NCBI GenBank assembly: GCA_944380845.1
Contig: CALWIU010000079.1
Span: 1 to 39,115, forward strand
Length of the DNA: 39,115 bases
Reading direction: 5' to 3'
DNA from: an uncultured Clostridia bacterium
Lineage (GTDB): Bacteria > Bacillota > Clostridia > Oscillospirales > Acutalibacteraceae
A model generated the notes under the pieces. The model was given only the letters and a program-made list of their open reading frames with translations, did not search any database and was not told where the DNA came from. Below are positions 8,528-16,707 of this stretch, piece by piece. Both the position numbers and the translations under genes were made by a program. Each line of letters begins with the position of its first letter. Positions within the stretch are counted from its first letter, which is position 1.

Positions 8528-9535
8528 ATGAAAATTTTTATGATCGGCGGAACAGGTCTGTTAGGCAGTGCCGCCGCACGCCTGCTGATCGACCACGGGC
8601 ACAGTGTAAAAAGCGTCGCCCTGCCGCCGCTGCCGGAAGGCGCGCCGATCCCGGAAGAAATGGAACTGGTCTTTGGCGACTACAACAAAAAGACCGATGA
8701 CGAGATCCGCGAGATGATGGCGGGCTGCGACAGCTTTATTTTCGCCGCCGGCGTTGACGAGCGGGTGGAGTTCCCCGCGCCGGTCTATGAAGCCTATGAA
8801 AAATTCAACATCAATCCCTTAAAACGGCTGATCCCGCTGGCTAAGGAATGCGGCGTGAAAAATGTCGTGGTGCTCGGCTCCTATTTTTCCTATTTTGCCA
8901 AGGCACACCCGGAAATGGAACTGACCCAAAAACATCCGTACATCCGCAGCCGCATTGAACAGGAAGAGGTCGCTCTTTCCTTTGCGGACGATACCTGCTC
9001 GGTTTCTGTGCTGGAACTGCCCTATATTTTCGGGACACAGCCCGGCAGAAAACCGGTTTGGACCATTCTGATCGAGCAGCTTTCGGGCATGGGACCTGTC
9101 ACGATGTACCCGGTGGGCGGAACGACGATGGTTACCGTGCATCAGGTCGCGCAGGCAATCACCGGAGCGGTGGAACAGGGCGCGCGCGGCGCGATTCCCA
9201 TTGGGTATTACAACTACACCTGGGATCAGTTCCTTGCCATCGTTCATGACGCAATGGGTCAGCCCAATCGCAAGATCATTCATGTAACGAAATGGATGTT
9301 CCAGCTCTTTGGCCTGCATATGCGCAAGGTCTACGCCAAAAAAGGCGTGGAAGGCGGCATTGATCCGGTGGGACTTGCCGACATCATGTGCATGAACACC
9401 TGGATCGATAAAAAATACAGCCAGGCGCTGGGGGTAACAAAAGACGATATCCGTTCTGCTATTTTTGATTCGGTCAAGCTGTCGGTGGACGCTTTTACCG
9501 GAAAACAGAAGCTGGTGGAAATGAAGGCGGAATAA
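8528..9535 (+). CDS. NAD(P)-dependent epimerase/dehydratase-like protein (atypical extended SDR)
   Basis: 335 residues with an N-terminal Rossmann motif GGTGLLGSAAA (residues ~7-17) that binds NAD(P). It also has FAAGVD and a substrate-binding C-terminal half typical of sugar-nucleotide or isoflavone-reductase-like extended SDRs. The usual catalytic YxxxK appears as YIRSR (lysine replaced by arginine), so it may be a divergent enzyme or a binding protein. ATG 8528 is preceded by GGAGG at 9 bp. It lies 26 bp after hflX on the same strand and ends in a strong terminator. The substrate is unknown. Confidence 0.85.
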   Translation: MKIFMIGGTGLLGSAAARLLIDHGHSVKSVALPPLPEGAPIPEEMELVFGDYNKKTDDEIREMMAGCDSFIFAAGVDERVEFPAPVYEAYEKFNINPLKRLIPLAKECGVKNVVVLGSYFSYFAKAHPEMELTQKHPYIRSRIEQEEVALSFADDTCSVSVLELPYIFGTQPGRKPVWTILIEQLSGMGPVTMYPVGGTTMVTVHQVAQAITGAVEQGARGAIPIGYYNYTWDQFLAIVHDAMGQPNRKIIHVTKWMFQLFGLHMRKVYAKKGVEGGIDPVGLADIMCMNTWIDKKYSQALGVTKDDIRSAIFDSVKLSVDAFTGKQKLVEMKAE

Positions 9536-9565
9536 CCGTTCCCCTTTTCAGACGAAGGCAAAAAC

Positions 9566-9607
9566 AGGCGGAAGAGCGCAAAGAAACGCTTTCTTCCGCC
9601 TTTTTTT
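9566..9607 (+). terminator. Intrinsic terminator after the epimerase gene
   Basis: Stem AGGCGGAAGA pairs with TCTTCCGCCT, extended by an inner GCG/CGC pairing, followed by seven Ts at 9601-9607. It closes the hflX operon. Confidence 0.9.
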
Positions 9608-9628
9608 CCGTTTTACAACAGATGGGTC

Positions 9629-9657
9629 TTGACATAATCCGGCAATCTGTCTAATAT
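9629..9657 (+). promoter_or_regulatory. Sigma-A promoter of the CDF transporter gene
   Basis: TTGACA (9629-9634), a 17-bp spacer, TAATAT (9652-9657). The predicted leader is about 30 nt, with AGAAGGAAT upstream of the ATG at 9696. Confidence 0.8.
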
Positions 9658-9695
9658 AGATAGATAAACGCAATGACCAGAAGAAGGAATCCGAC

Positions 9696-10862
9696 ATGAT
9701 CCGTTTACTTTCTCATTTTATCATCAAAGAAAATCTGCCAGAAGAAAAGAAAAGAAGCCTTTTGGGGAAACTCTGCTCGTCCGTCGGCATTTTTTTGAAT
9801 GTACTGCTCTGCGCCGCCAAGCTCGTTGCGGGCATTCTCAGCGGCTCGATCGCCGTAACGGCGGACGCAATGAACAACCTGTCTGACGCAGGTTCATCCA
9901 TCATCACCCTGATCGGCTTTAAGCTCAGCGAACAGAAACCCGACCGGGAACATCCCTTCGGGCACGGCCGTATGGAATATTTGTCCGGCTTTATTGTTTC
10001 GCTGCTGATTATTTTGATGGGATTTGAACTGTTGAAATCTTCGGCGGAAAAAATCATCAACCCCGAAGAAGTGACCGGCAGTGCGCTGACGATCGCCATT
10101 CTGGCCGCTTCGATCGCCGTTAAATTTTACATGATGTTCTACAATCTGCGTGTCGGCAAAAAAATCAACAGCGCCGCCATGCGCGCTGCGGCGGCCGACA
10201 GCATGAGCGACTGCGTTTCGACAACGATCGTTTTGATCTGCACGGTCATCGATATGTCTACCGGCATTCAGCTGGACGCCTGGTGCGGTCTTGCTGTGGC
10301 GGTGTTTATTCTGGTTACCGGCATTCGCGCGGTCAAAGACACCATCAGCCCGCTTTTGGGCGAACCGCCCAGCGCGGAATTTGTCAAAAAAATCGAAAGC
10401 ATTGTTAAATCCTATCCTTCCGTGGTCGGCATCCATGATCTGATCGTTCACGATTACGGTCCCGGCAGACGCATGATCTCTCTGCACGCGGAAGTTCCCG
10501 CCGCTGGAGACATTCTGAAAATCCACGATGAGATCGACAATGCCGAGCGCAGGCTGGCGGCGGAACTGGGCTGTCACGCGGTGATCCACATGGATCCGAT
10601 CGAAAACGACAACCCCGAATGCGTGCGCCTGCGCGGCGAAGTGAATACGCTGGTCAAAAAAATCGATCAGCAGCTGTCCATTCACGATTTCCGCATGGTG
10701 ACCGGCCCGACCCACACCAACCTGATTTTTGATCTGGTGCTGCCCCACCATTATACGACCGGCGAAAAAGAGCTGAAAGAGGAAGTCCGCGACGCTGTCA
10801 AAAAGGAAATCGGCGAGCAGTATTATACGGTTATTCAGACCGAACAGTCTTATATTGAGTAA
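9696..10862 (+). CDS. Cation diffusion facilitator (CDF) family metal transporter
   Basis: 388 residues with about six membrane segments. It is expected to export a divalent cation (Zn2+, Mn2+, Fe2+ or Co2+) by proton antiport. Metal-site motifs are visible: TADAMNNLSDAGSS in TM2, HPFGHGRMEY in the TM2-TM3 loop, and AAADSMSD in TM5. The cytoplasmic C-terminal domain is longer than in short CDFs, with a second half (NTLVKKIDQQLSIHDFRMV) resembling the extended C-termini of Firmicute CDFs. Asn-Asp in TM2 and Asp-Asp in TM5 hint at Mn or Fe rather than the His-containing Zn pattern, but this is weak. The HAD hydrolase follows 15 bp after the stop. Confidence 0.95.
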   Translation: MIRLLSHFIIKENLPEEKKRSLLGKLCSSVGIFLNVLLCAAKLVAGILSGSIAVTADAMNNLSDAGSSIITLIGFKLSEQKPDREHPFGHGRMEYLSGFIVSLLIILMGFELLKSSAEKIINPEEVTGSALTIAILAASIAVKFYMMFYNLRVGKKINSAAMRAAAADSMSDCVSTTIVLICTVIDMSTGIQLDAWCGLAVAVFILVTGIRAVKDTISPLLGEPPSAEFVKKIESIVKSYPSVVGIHDLIVHDYGPGRRMISLHAEVPAAGDILKIHDEIDNAERRLAAELGCHAVIHMDPIENDNPECVRLRGEVNTLVKKIDQQLSIHDFRMVTGPTHTNLIFDLVLPHHYTTGEKELKEEVRDAVKKEIGEQYYTVIQTEQSYIE

Positions 10863-10877
10863 AAGGAAGAGCAATCC

Positions 10878-11468
10878 ATGGAAGCAATCCTGCTGGATAT
10901 GTACGGCGTGGTCGTCAAGCAAACCGGCGATGATTTTGTACCCTTTGTGCGCAGAACCTTTCCCGAAAAGCCATATGATGAAATTTACGACCCGTGGCTT
11001 TTGGCGGATGTCGGTGCGATTCCCTCGCTGGAAATCTGGCGGAGGATCGGCTTTACCGGCAATTTGGAGAAAGTGGAAAAAGAATATCTGGACACCATCG
11101 AGCTGAATGATGCGGTCCTGGATTTTCTGAAAGAAGCCAAAAAACACTACCGTCTGGCGCTTTTATCCAATGATTCTGCGGAATGGAGCCGCTATCTGCG
11201 GCAAAAATTCGGGCTGGACAGGCTGTTTGACGCCGTCTGCGTCAGCGGCGAACAGAAGATCGCAAAGCCGGATCGGCGCGTTTTTCTCTGGACGGCGGAA
11301 CAGTTGGGCGTCAAGCCGGAAAACTGCTGGTTTGTCGATGACAGGGAAAGCAACCTGCAAGCCGCCGAAGAGCTGGGCATGAAAGCCGTCCTGCTCAACA
11401 GCCGTCACATCGACTATGACGGCGACACCATCCGCGATTTTGCCGATTTTGCCTCGCGGCTCTGGTAA
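10878..11468 (+). CDS. HAD-superfamily hydrolase (subfamily IA)
   Basis: 196 residues. Motif I is DMYGVV, with Tyr at the second catalytic Asp position. Motif II is LLSNDS. Motif III lysine is in KPDRRVF, and motif IV is FVDDRESN. The alpha-helical cap lies between motifs I and II, as in subfamily IA. DxY instead of DxD is characteristic of haloacid-dehalogenase or epoxide-hydrolase-like members rather than classical phosphatases, so the reaction is uncertain. GGAAGAG precedes the ATG. It is probably translated from the CDF transcript. No U-tailed terminator is found on this strand until 11747-11778. Confidence 0.9.
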   Translation: MEAILLDMYGVVVKQTGDDFVPFVRRTFPEKPYDEIYDPWLLADVGAIPSLEIWRRIGFTGNLEKVEKEYLDTIELNDAVLDFLKEAKKHYRLALLSNDSAEWSRYLRQKFGLDRLFDAVCVSGEQKIAKPDRRVFLWTAEQLGVKPENCWFVDDRESNLQAAEELGMKAVLLNSRHIDYDGDTIRDFADFASRLW

Positions 11469-11490
11469 AGAATCCGATTTAAAAATAAAA

Positions 11491-11516
11491 ACGGGACAGC
11501 CTTTTGGCTGTCCCGT
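11491..11516 (-). terminator. Hairpin copy 1, U-tract on the minus strand
   Basis: 26-bp palindrome ACGGGACAGCC-N4-GGCTGTCCCGT. Its left flank is AAAAATAAAA, so on the minus strand the hairpin is followed by a T-rich tract. It would terminate transcripts coming from the GH18 gene (11895-13316). An identical 26-mer lies at 11747-11772. Confidence 0.75.
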
Positions 11517-11553
11517 CTGCGTGTAGGAAAAGATTCTTTTTCTACACGCAGAC
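11515..11553. repeat. Inverted repeat in the 11.5-kb intergenic region
   Basis: GTCTGCGTGTAG (11515-11526) pairs perfectly with CTACACGCAGAC (11542-11553) around a loop. No U-tract is present on either side. It lies between hairpin copy 1 and intergenic repeat copy A, and is not shared with copy B. Confidence 0.7.
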
Positions 11554-11746
11554 AGGCTGCGAGAAATGGAGAGGAAGAAAGGCTTTGGCGATTTGAGCCG
11601 TACAAAGGTACTGCCATGTCGCCAAAGCCTTTCAGCCAATCAGAGGCTTATTTTTTCTGTTTAACGATGCAGGATCGTCGATCCGGTTGTGGTGAACACC
11701 CTTTTCCTTTTTGTTTGGCGGTTCATCCCACTTTATCGACAGCATG
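11553..11746. repeat. Intergenic repeat element, copy A
   Basis: About 194 bp, clearly homologous to 26024-26223. Core: a 15-bp perfect stem GAAAGGCTTTGGCGA (11577-11591) with TCGCCAAAGCCTTTC (11619-11633). The loop contains the small palindrome GTACAAAGGTAC (11600-11611). A less conserved spacer of about 85 bp follows, then a second conserved block TTTGGCGGTTCATCCCACTT. Short ORFs in it are not convincing as genes. It and the flanking hairpins fill the 426-bp gene-free stretch 11469-11894. Confidence 0.8.
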
Positions 11747-11778
11747 ACGGGACAGCCTTTTGGCTGTCCCGTTTTTTT
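11747..11778 (+). terminator. Hairpin copy 2, U-tract on the plus strand
   Basis: Same 26-mer as 11491-11516, here followed by seven Ts. It would terminate plus-strand transcripts from the CDF-HAD operon. The two copies are direct repeats with outward-facing U-tracts. Nothing recognisable lies between here and 11894. Confidence 0.8.
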
Positions 11779-11894
11779 CAGAAAACATACGATCCGGTTC
11801 AGAGTGGCTCTGCCGGTTGTCACAGCAGACAGACCGAGCCGCTGTGCCGGTATCGCCGCCGTTTTCCGTCCCACTGTTCCCTTCCGGAAAGCGA

Positions 11895-13316
11895 TCAGCC
11901 GTCTGCGGTCGCTTTTTCGTTTTTCACGGTCTGAATCGCGCGCAGAAGGGACAGTTCGTTATCATAGGGCAGATCGCAGGTCAAATGCCAGATCATCACC
12001 CCGCCGACGCCGGCATCCAGCGCGAACGCCGTTTTGTCGCTGACCATCTGCACACTGTTGAAATACTGCGGCGTGGCAAGCGGCGCGCCGTCGTGATCGA
12101 AGGTATTGTCGATGATCAGATTGTTGTATCTGCCCAGCCGCTCGGCATAGGCTTTGTAATCGCCCCAGTATTCGCTGCCATCGATCGGACGGGAATAGAA
12201 CGGCAGACCGATATCGATCTGTTCCGGTTGGAAGCCCGCGTTAATGGTCTGGAACACAGCGTTTGCCGTGCCGGAAAAATCCGCATGATAGCCGAACGCG
12301 TCAAACAGATCATAGGTCATCAGCTCGACCCGGTCGATCAGCTCCATCACATCTTCGTCAAAATGCAGGTTCCATGACCCTGCGGCAACGCTGAGCTGTT
12401 TGTCGGGCAGCGCTTCGGCAACGGCGCGAAGGTAGTTGTTGAACCGCTCCCATTCTTCATCCGTCTCCGGATATTCATAATCGACATCGTAACCGTCAAA
12501 ATCATATTTATAAATAAACGCGCGCAGATTTTCCACCGTGGCGGTCAGCTGCTCGCCCATCAGCGAAGCGATATCCTTTCCGTCATTGCCGTAAGGCAGC
12601 GCCAGATCGGCAAAGATCCGGATATCCCGGTCGCCAATCGCTTTGCGGATGAGTTCCACCTTTTTCGCGTAATCCGATTCGCTGCCATCCTTGCCGTTTT
12701 CATCCACAAAAGTAATCAGCCCGGAGGCATTGAGCTTGGCACCGCCGAACAAAATCAGATCGGTGCAGCCCTCGAGCCCGGAAAAATCGGTATCCTCGCT
12801 CACATAATCCATCCGCAAATAAGCATTGACCCGAAGATCCCGCGCAGTCTCGCTTTTTTTCAGATAAACGGAAAGCCCGGTGACCGAATATTCTCCCGAA
12901 AAATCGGAAATAATCAGCCGCAGATAGCGATACTGCCGTTCGCCGGTATAGACCACCCGGCAGGAACCAATGGTATCGCCCTGATACAGAAAAACATATC
13001 CGCTGTCGGCATCGTTGCTGCCGTAAAGCGCAAACTGTTTGACATGGTCGCCTTCTTCGGTCAAAGTCACGGTATTGAACCGTTTGGAATCGCCGAGATC
13101 AACTGTAATCAGGTTGCGGAAGGAATTGTTCCCTGTCAAAGTGAACGCCTCCAGAGGCGAACCGTTGATATCGGTATAGGTACTGCCCGCCGCCAGATCA
13201 TCCTGCGCACCGTACACACCGGAAAAATCCAGTTTGCCGGCTCCGCCGCAGGAGGAAAAAACCAGCGCGCAGAGAACAAAAAGAGCGGTCATTTTTATCA
13301 GCCAACGCTTTTTCAT
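11895..13316 (-). CDS. GH18-type glycosidase lipoprotein with N-terminal F5/8 type C-like domain
   Basis: 473 residues. MKKRWLIKMTALFVLCALVF leads into SSCGGAG, a lipoprotein signal with likely lipidated Cys. Residues ~50-150 (ITVDLGDSKRFNTVTL to YRYLRLIISDFSGEYSV) resemble a discoidin/CBM32 carbohydrate-binding fold. The rest is a GH18 TIM barrel. The catalytic signature FDGYDVDYEYP carries the DxxDxDxE motif with acid Glu281, followed by SVAAGSW, LMTYDL and GLPFYSR. It probably cleaves beta-1,4 N-acetylglucosamine-containing glycans at the cell surface. Chitinase, endo-glucosaminidase or spore-cortex (YaaH-like) roles are all possible. ATG 13316 has GGAGG at 8 bp. It lies 118 bp downstream of the DUF2079 gene. 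Confidence 0.9.
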   Translation of the reverse strand: MKKRWLIKMTALFVLCALVFSSCGGAGKLDFSGVYGAQDDLAAGSTYTDINGSPLEAFTLTGNNSFRNLITVDLGDSKRFNTVTLTEEGDHVKQFALYGSNDADSGYVFLYQGDTIGSCRVVYTGERQYRYLRLIISDFSGEYSVTGLSVYLKKSETARDLRVNAYLRMDYVSEDTDFSGLEGCTDLILFGGAKLNASGLITFVDENGKDGSESDYAKKVELIRKAIGDRDIRIFADLALPYGNDGKDIASLMGEQLTATVENLRAFIYKYDFDGYDVDYEYPETDEEWERFNNYLRAVAEALPDKQLSVAAGSWNLHFDEDVMELIDRVELMTYDLFDAFGYHADFSGTANAVFQTINAGFQPEQIDIGLPFYSRPIDGSEYWGDYKAYAERLGRYNNLIIDNTFDHDGAPLATPQYFNSVQMVSDKTAFALDAGVGGVMIWHLTCDLPYDNELSLLRAIQTVKNEKATADG

Positions 13317-13434
13317 CTCATCGACCTCCGAATACCTGCAAAACAAGTCAAATATCGTCATACTATGGTACCCTTATTGCATAAAACTTATCGACAGAAG
13401 TCAAGCACGGAATCCATCCGGTGCGTCTTCGTTT

Positions 13435-15270
13435 TTATGGCTCTGCCGCTTCATAAAACGGACAATACAGCAGTGCCGCCGCGCCTTCTTCATAGACGAC
13501 CGTTTGGAAGCCCGCCTGCACATACAGCGGGTACAGATCGGAAAATTCCTGAAAACGCAAATCGATCAGTACATATTCTGTCCGTCCGGACAGATCGGGC
13601 GAGTCGGCATTGAGTTGATACAAAATCTTATTCTGGTACAAATGCGGCAAAAGGAAGGTAGAGGAATAGACCGAAGCGTCTTTGGGAACCTGCGCGACCA
13701 CTTCGTCCAGGGTGTCGCAGACCTCTTTTGTGTTCTGGTAATAGCTGATATACCCCAACCGTTCCCCAACAAAGGCGGAAAAACCGAAAACCGCAAAGGC
13801 GGCGCAGAGCAGAGCAAGGAACCGCCGTGTCTGCTGTTTGCGGGCGGAAAGGTTGACGATCGTCAAATAAAACAGCAGTGCCGTCACCCCGAAATTATAC
13901 TGATAATCCAGCGAGTGCTGGTACGGGTAATAGGACATCAGGTTGATCAGCATGAAGGGTCCCAGCAGGATATAGGAAGAAATTCTGGTGCTGAACAGCG
14001 GCAGAAAGCCCAAAGGCAGCATCATTTGCAAAAAGAAAACCATTTTATCCTCGTCCAGACACTGGCTGAACACATACCCGGGATTCACCAGGCACGCCTT
14101 GACGATATCCGTCAAACTGCCGCCGTCGGTCGAAAAATTGGCGTAGCGGTACAGCATGGCGCCGTCGCCGTGGCTGTCCAGATACCAGACGGCGAGCAGA
14201 AAATAACCGACGGAAAACACCAGCAGTAAAAGCGGCTTGACGATTTTTTTCTTCGCAAACGCCATCCATATGGCAATGAAAATCAGATAAATCGGCGCAT
14301 CCTCTTTGACCGCACAAACCATAACGGCGCTGAGGATCAGCGCGATGGTGTTGTCCTGATCGATGGCAAGCAGCAAACACAGGAGCAGCGGAGTCAAAAA
14401 GCAGTTTTCATGGATGTCATAAAAACAGCCCGCGCTGAGCGCCGGATAAAAAATATAGGCAATGCCGAGCAGAACGGTCAAGGAATCGGACAGACGGTGT
14501 TTTTTGCACAAAAGCCAAAGCGGATAAAGGCCGGTTGCCAAAATGACAGCCTGCGCGATATTCAGCGTAAGGGGCGTATGGAACAGCGCATAAAACGGAA
14601 GGATCAAATAATAGATAAAGGACAAATGCACCTGAAAATGCGAAAGCAGTCCGTCCCGCTCGCAGGTGGTATAAGGGATCCCCGTTTCTTTCATATATTC
14701 AAACATCTGCGAAAAAATGCCGAAATCAAAATTCGGGGAAATATACATCTCGTACCGCAGAGCCGTTAAACCGCCGACAAAGGCGGCAAAGGCGGCAAAC
14801 AGCGCGGCATAAATGCCGATGCTGACCGAACGGGACACCCTGGGCGAGCGCAGAAAATGCGGGCCGTCGCTGTCCAGAAGAGAATTTTCCGCTTTCCGCA
14901 AGAACGACAGACCGAGCCCCCACGCTGCCACCCCGGCAAAAAGTGCACAGCAGATGGCAAAAAGCCAGGCGTCCTTGGCTTTAAACAAAATGCTGACCAG
15001 AAAAACAAAGCAGGTCACCACCAGAAACAGCCGATCCGGCGTTTCGCTTTTTGCGAAAGAAAAAAGCGCGCAGAAGAACAAAAGCCCGGCGATATAAAGA
15101 GCCGCCCAGATCCCGATATTGACGCTTGCCGCAAAGGCAGGATCGTCATAGGGCGTGCCGCCGCGCCAAACCATGATCGTGTTGACCAGAAAGAACACGC
15201 CGGCAAGGCGCATTGCCATTTTGCGCCCGCTCAGCGATTGTTTTTTGAACCACTGCGCCACTCTGGTCAT
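13435..15270 (-). CDS. DUF2079 polytopic membrane protein
   Basis: 611 residues with about 12 hydrophobic segments. It matches DUF2079 through NFDFGIFSQMFEYM, LLSHFQVHLSFIYYLILPFY and YPALSAGCFYDIHENCF. The family is thought to share the GT-C (lipid-linked sugar transferase) fold, but no activity is established. A soluble C-terminal portion (~residues 510-611) probably faces outside. The start ATG overlaps the stop of the upstream gene by 4 bp (ATGA), so the two are translationally coupled. The neighbourhood (DacF-like protein upstream, GH18 downstream) suggests an envelope role. Confidence 0.88.
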   Translation of the reverse strand: MTRVAQWFKKQSLSGRKMAMRLAGVFFLVNTIMVWRGGTPYDDPAFAASVNIGIWAALYIAGLLFFCALFSFAKSETPDRLFLVVTCFVFLVSILFKAKDAWLFAICCALFAGVAAWGLGLSFLRKAENSLLDSDGPHFLRSPRVSRSVSIGIYAALFAAFAAFVGGLTALRYEMYISPNFDFGIFSQMFEYMKETGIPYTTCERDGLLSHFQVHLSFIYYLILPFYALFHTPLTLNIAQAVILATGLYPLWLLCKKHRLSDSLTVLLGIAYIFYPALSAGCFYDIHENCFLTPLLLCLLLAIDQDNTIALILSAVMVCAVKEDAPIYLIFIAIWMAFAKKKIVKPLLLLVFSVGYFLLAVWYLDSHGDGAMLYRYANFSTDGGSLTDIVKACLVNPGYVFSQCLDEDKMVFFLQMMLPLGFLPLFSTRISSYILLGPFMLINLMSYYPYQHSLDYQYNFGVTALLFYLTIVNLSARKQQTRRFLALLCAAFAVFGFSAFVGERLGYISYYQNTKEVCDTLDEVVAQVPKDASVYSSTFLLPHLYQNKILYQLNADSPDLSGRTEYVLIDLRFQEFSDLYPLYVQAGFQTVVYEEGAAALLYCPFYEAAEP

Positions 15271-16643
15271 TTTTCTTCCCCTTCCCTGTCCGTTTCACCG
15301 GCGTTTTTTTTCTTGCCGCCGTGAATCAAACGGAATTTGCCCTGCTTTTTATCATACCGGACGCCGATGACAAAATAGACCACCGCCGCAGCCAAAATCA
15401 ACAGCAGCAGCAAAACCACCACCGGCGACGAAAATACATCCCCCGCCACGCCGGTAACCAGCCCCGCAAGATCAAAGGGCACATCCTCCCCGGCCGCCAG
15501 CGAAACCACCGCCAGCACCTGTTCGCCGTAAAGCACCTGCGCTTCTCCCAGAATATCGCCTTTTTTGACCGGCGCGTTGACAACATCCTGCGTCTTTTCC
15601 TCCACGATCCGGAAAACCACGCTGCCCGTATCCACCGAGGACGGCACGAGCGCGGTGATCTGCTCGGCGGGCACCAGCCGGACATGATCGGCTTTTGAGG
15701 AATAACGCACCTGCACTTCGCCTACGGTCTGGTTGACATCGGTAATGACACGGATACGAATGTTGCGGAAGGTCCAGTTCAGCATCGCCTTGCAGTCAAT
15801 AAACGCATGGTTTTCCGCGTTGCCGTCGCCGTTGGTATCGACATAAGGTCCTTTCATGACAACGGCGACATAGCTGTAGCCGTCACGGGAGGCGACCGCC
15901 GCGACACAGCGTCCGGCATTGGAGGTCGAACCGGTTTTTGCTGCGGTCAGATTGCTGTAATAATAAGACGGATATCCGCTTAAAAGCATCAAATTGGTCG
16001 TATAAAGCGTGCGGCGCTCATAGTCGCCCGACGCCGGGAAATCATAAGTTGTGCTGGTACTGATCCGGCAGAATCGATCATCCTTTGACGCATCCGCCAT
16101 CATCCGGGCAACATCCGCCGCCGTGGTATACTGTCCATCGTCGTCCAGCCCGGTTACATTGACAAAATTCGTGTTGTCACAGCCCACAGACGCGGCATAT
16201 TCATTCATCATCTTCACAAACTGATCCACCGAACCGGCAACGCCGATCGCCAAAGTAACAGACGCGTCGGCGGCGGAACGCATAAGAATGCAGTGCAAAA
16301 GATCAACCACGCGGAACTGCTCTCCGCCTTCAAACAGCATGGTCGAGCTGTTGGTGCCGGACAAAATCGAAAGAATATTATCCGGCACGGTATAGACCGT
16401 ATTGTCAATATCCTCTACCTGCCGCAGCACCACCATGGCGGCGGCAATATTCAGCATGGCGGCAGGCGCACAGCGGGTTTCGGCATTCTGATCAAAAATC
16501 ACCGTGCCGTCGTCGATGCTCTGAAGATATAATATTTCTGAACGCACGCTCAGTTCCGAATTATAAATCGACGCCGCCGACCCGCCGACCCCGAAAAGGA
16601 CCGCCAAAACTGCGGCAAGAAGAACGCACAGGAATTTTTTCAT
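15267..16643 (-). CDS. DacF-like peptidase S11 homologue with degenerate active site
   Basis: 458 residues. It has a signal peptide (MKKFLCVLLAAVLAVLFGVG, then GSAAS), an S11 D-Ala-D-Ala carboxypeptidase domain, a beta-rich C-terminal domain, and a final membrane segment (VVVLLLLLILAAAVVYFVIG) with a basic tail. The catalytic SxxK motif expected after PA reads PAAMLNIAAA: Ser is Ala and Lys is Asn. The SxN motif reads RSAADA, with Asn replaced. Only KTG survives (AAKTGSTSN). It is therefore most likely an inactive, membrane-tethered peptidoglycan-binding or regulatory paralogue. ATG 16643 has GGAGG 6 bp upstream; codons further upstream would overlap the divergent promoter. It is coupled to the DUF2079 gene. 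Confidence 0.9.
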   Translation of the reverse strand: MKKFLCVLLAAVLAVLFGVGGSAASIYNSELSVRSEILYLQSIDDGTVIFDQNAETRCAPAAMLNIAAAMVVLRQVEDIDNTVYTVPDNILSILSGTNSSTMLFEGGEQFRVVDLLHCILMRSAADASVTLAIGVAGSVDQFVKMMNEYAASVGCDNTNFVNVTGLDDDGQYTTAADVARMMADASKDDRFCRISTSTTYDFPASGDYERRTLYTTNLMLLSGYPSYYYSNLTAAKTGSTSNAGRCVAAVASRDGYSYVAVVMKGPYVDTNGDGNAENHAFIDCKAMLNWTFRNIRIRVITDVNQTVGEVQVRYSSKADHVRLVPAEQITALVPSSVDTGSVVFRIVEEKTQDVVNAPVKKGDILGEAQVLYGEQVLAVVSLAAGEDVPFDLAGLVTGVAGDVFSSPVVVLLLLLILAAAVVYFVIGVRYDKKQGKFRLIHGGKKKNAGETDREGEEK

Positions 16644-16671
16644 AGACAACCTCCGAAAAAAGGTGTAAAAT
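16643..16671 (+). promoter_or_regulatory. Probable promoter of the metallophosphoesterase gene
   Basis: TAGACA (16643-16648), a 17-bp spacer, TAAAAT (16666-16671). The predicted start near 16678 leaves almost no leader before the ATG at 16684, which favours the ATG at 16708. It overlaps the ribosome binding site of the divergent gene. Confidence 0.5.
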
Positions 16672-16707
16672 ACAGGAAAGAACATGACCGAAAGGACGGG
16701 CAGAATT

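Noticed and set aside
9894-11147. 417-codon minus-strand frame opposite the CDF gene
   Set aside because: Composition is His/Asp/Arg-rich shadow sequence without motifs; the plus strand encodes a clear transporter.
11163-11874. Short minus-strand ORFs through intergenic repeat copy A
   Set aside because: Their similarity to ORFs in copy B follows from the conserved stem-loop DNA. There is no ribosome binding site, and lengths and ends differ between copies.
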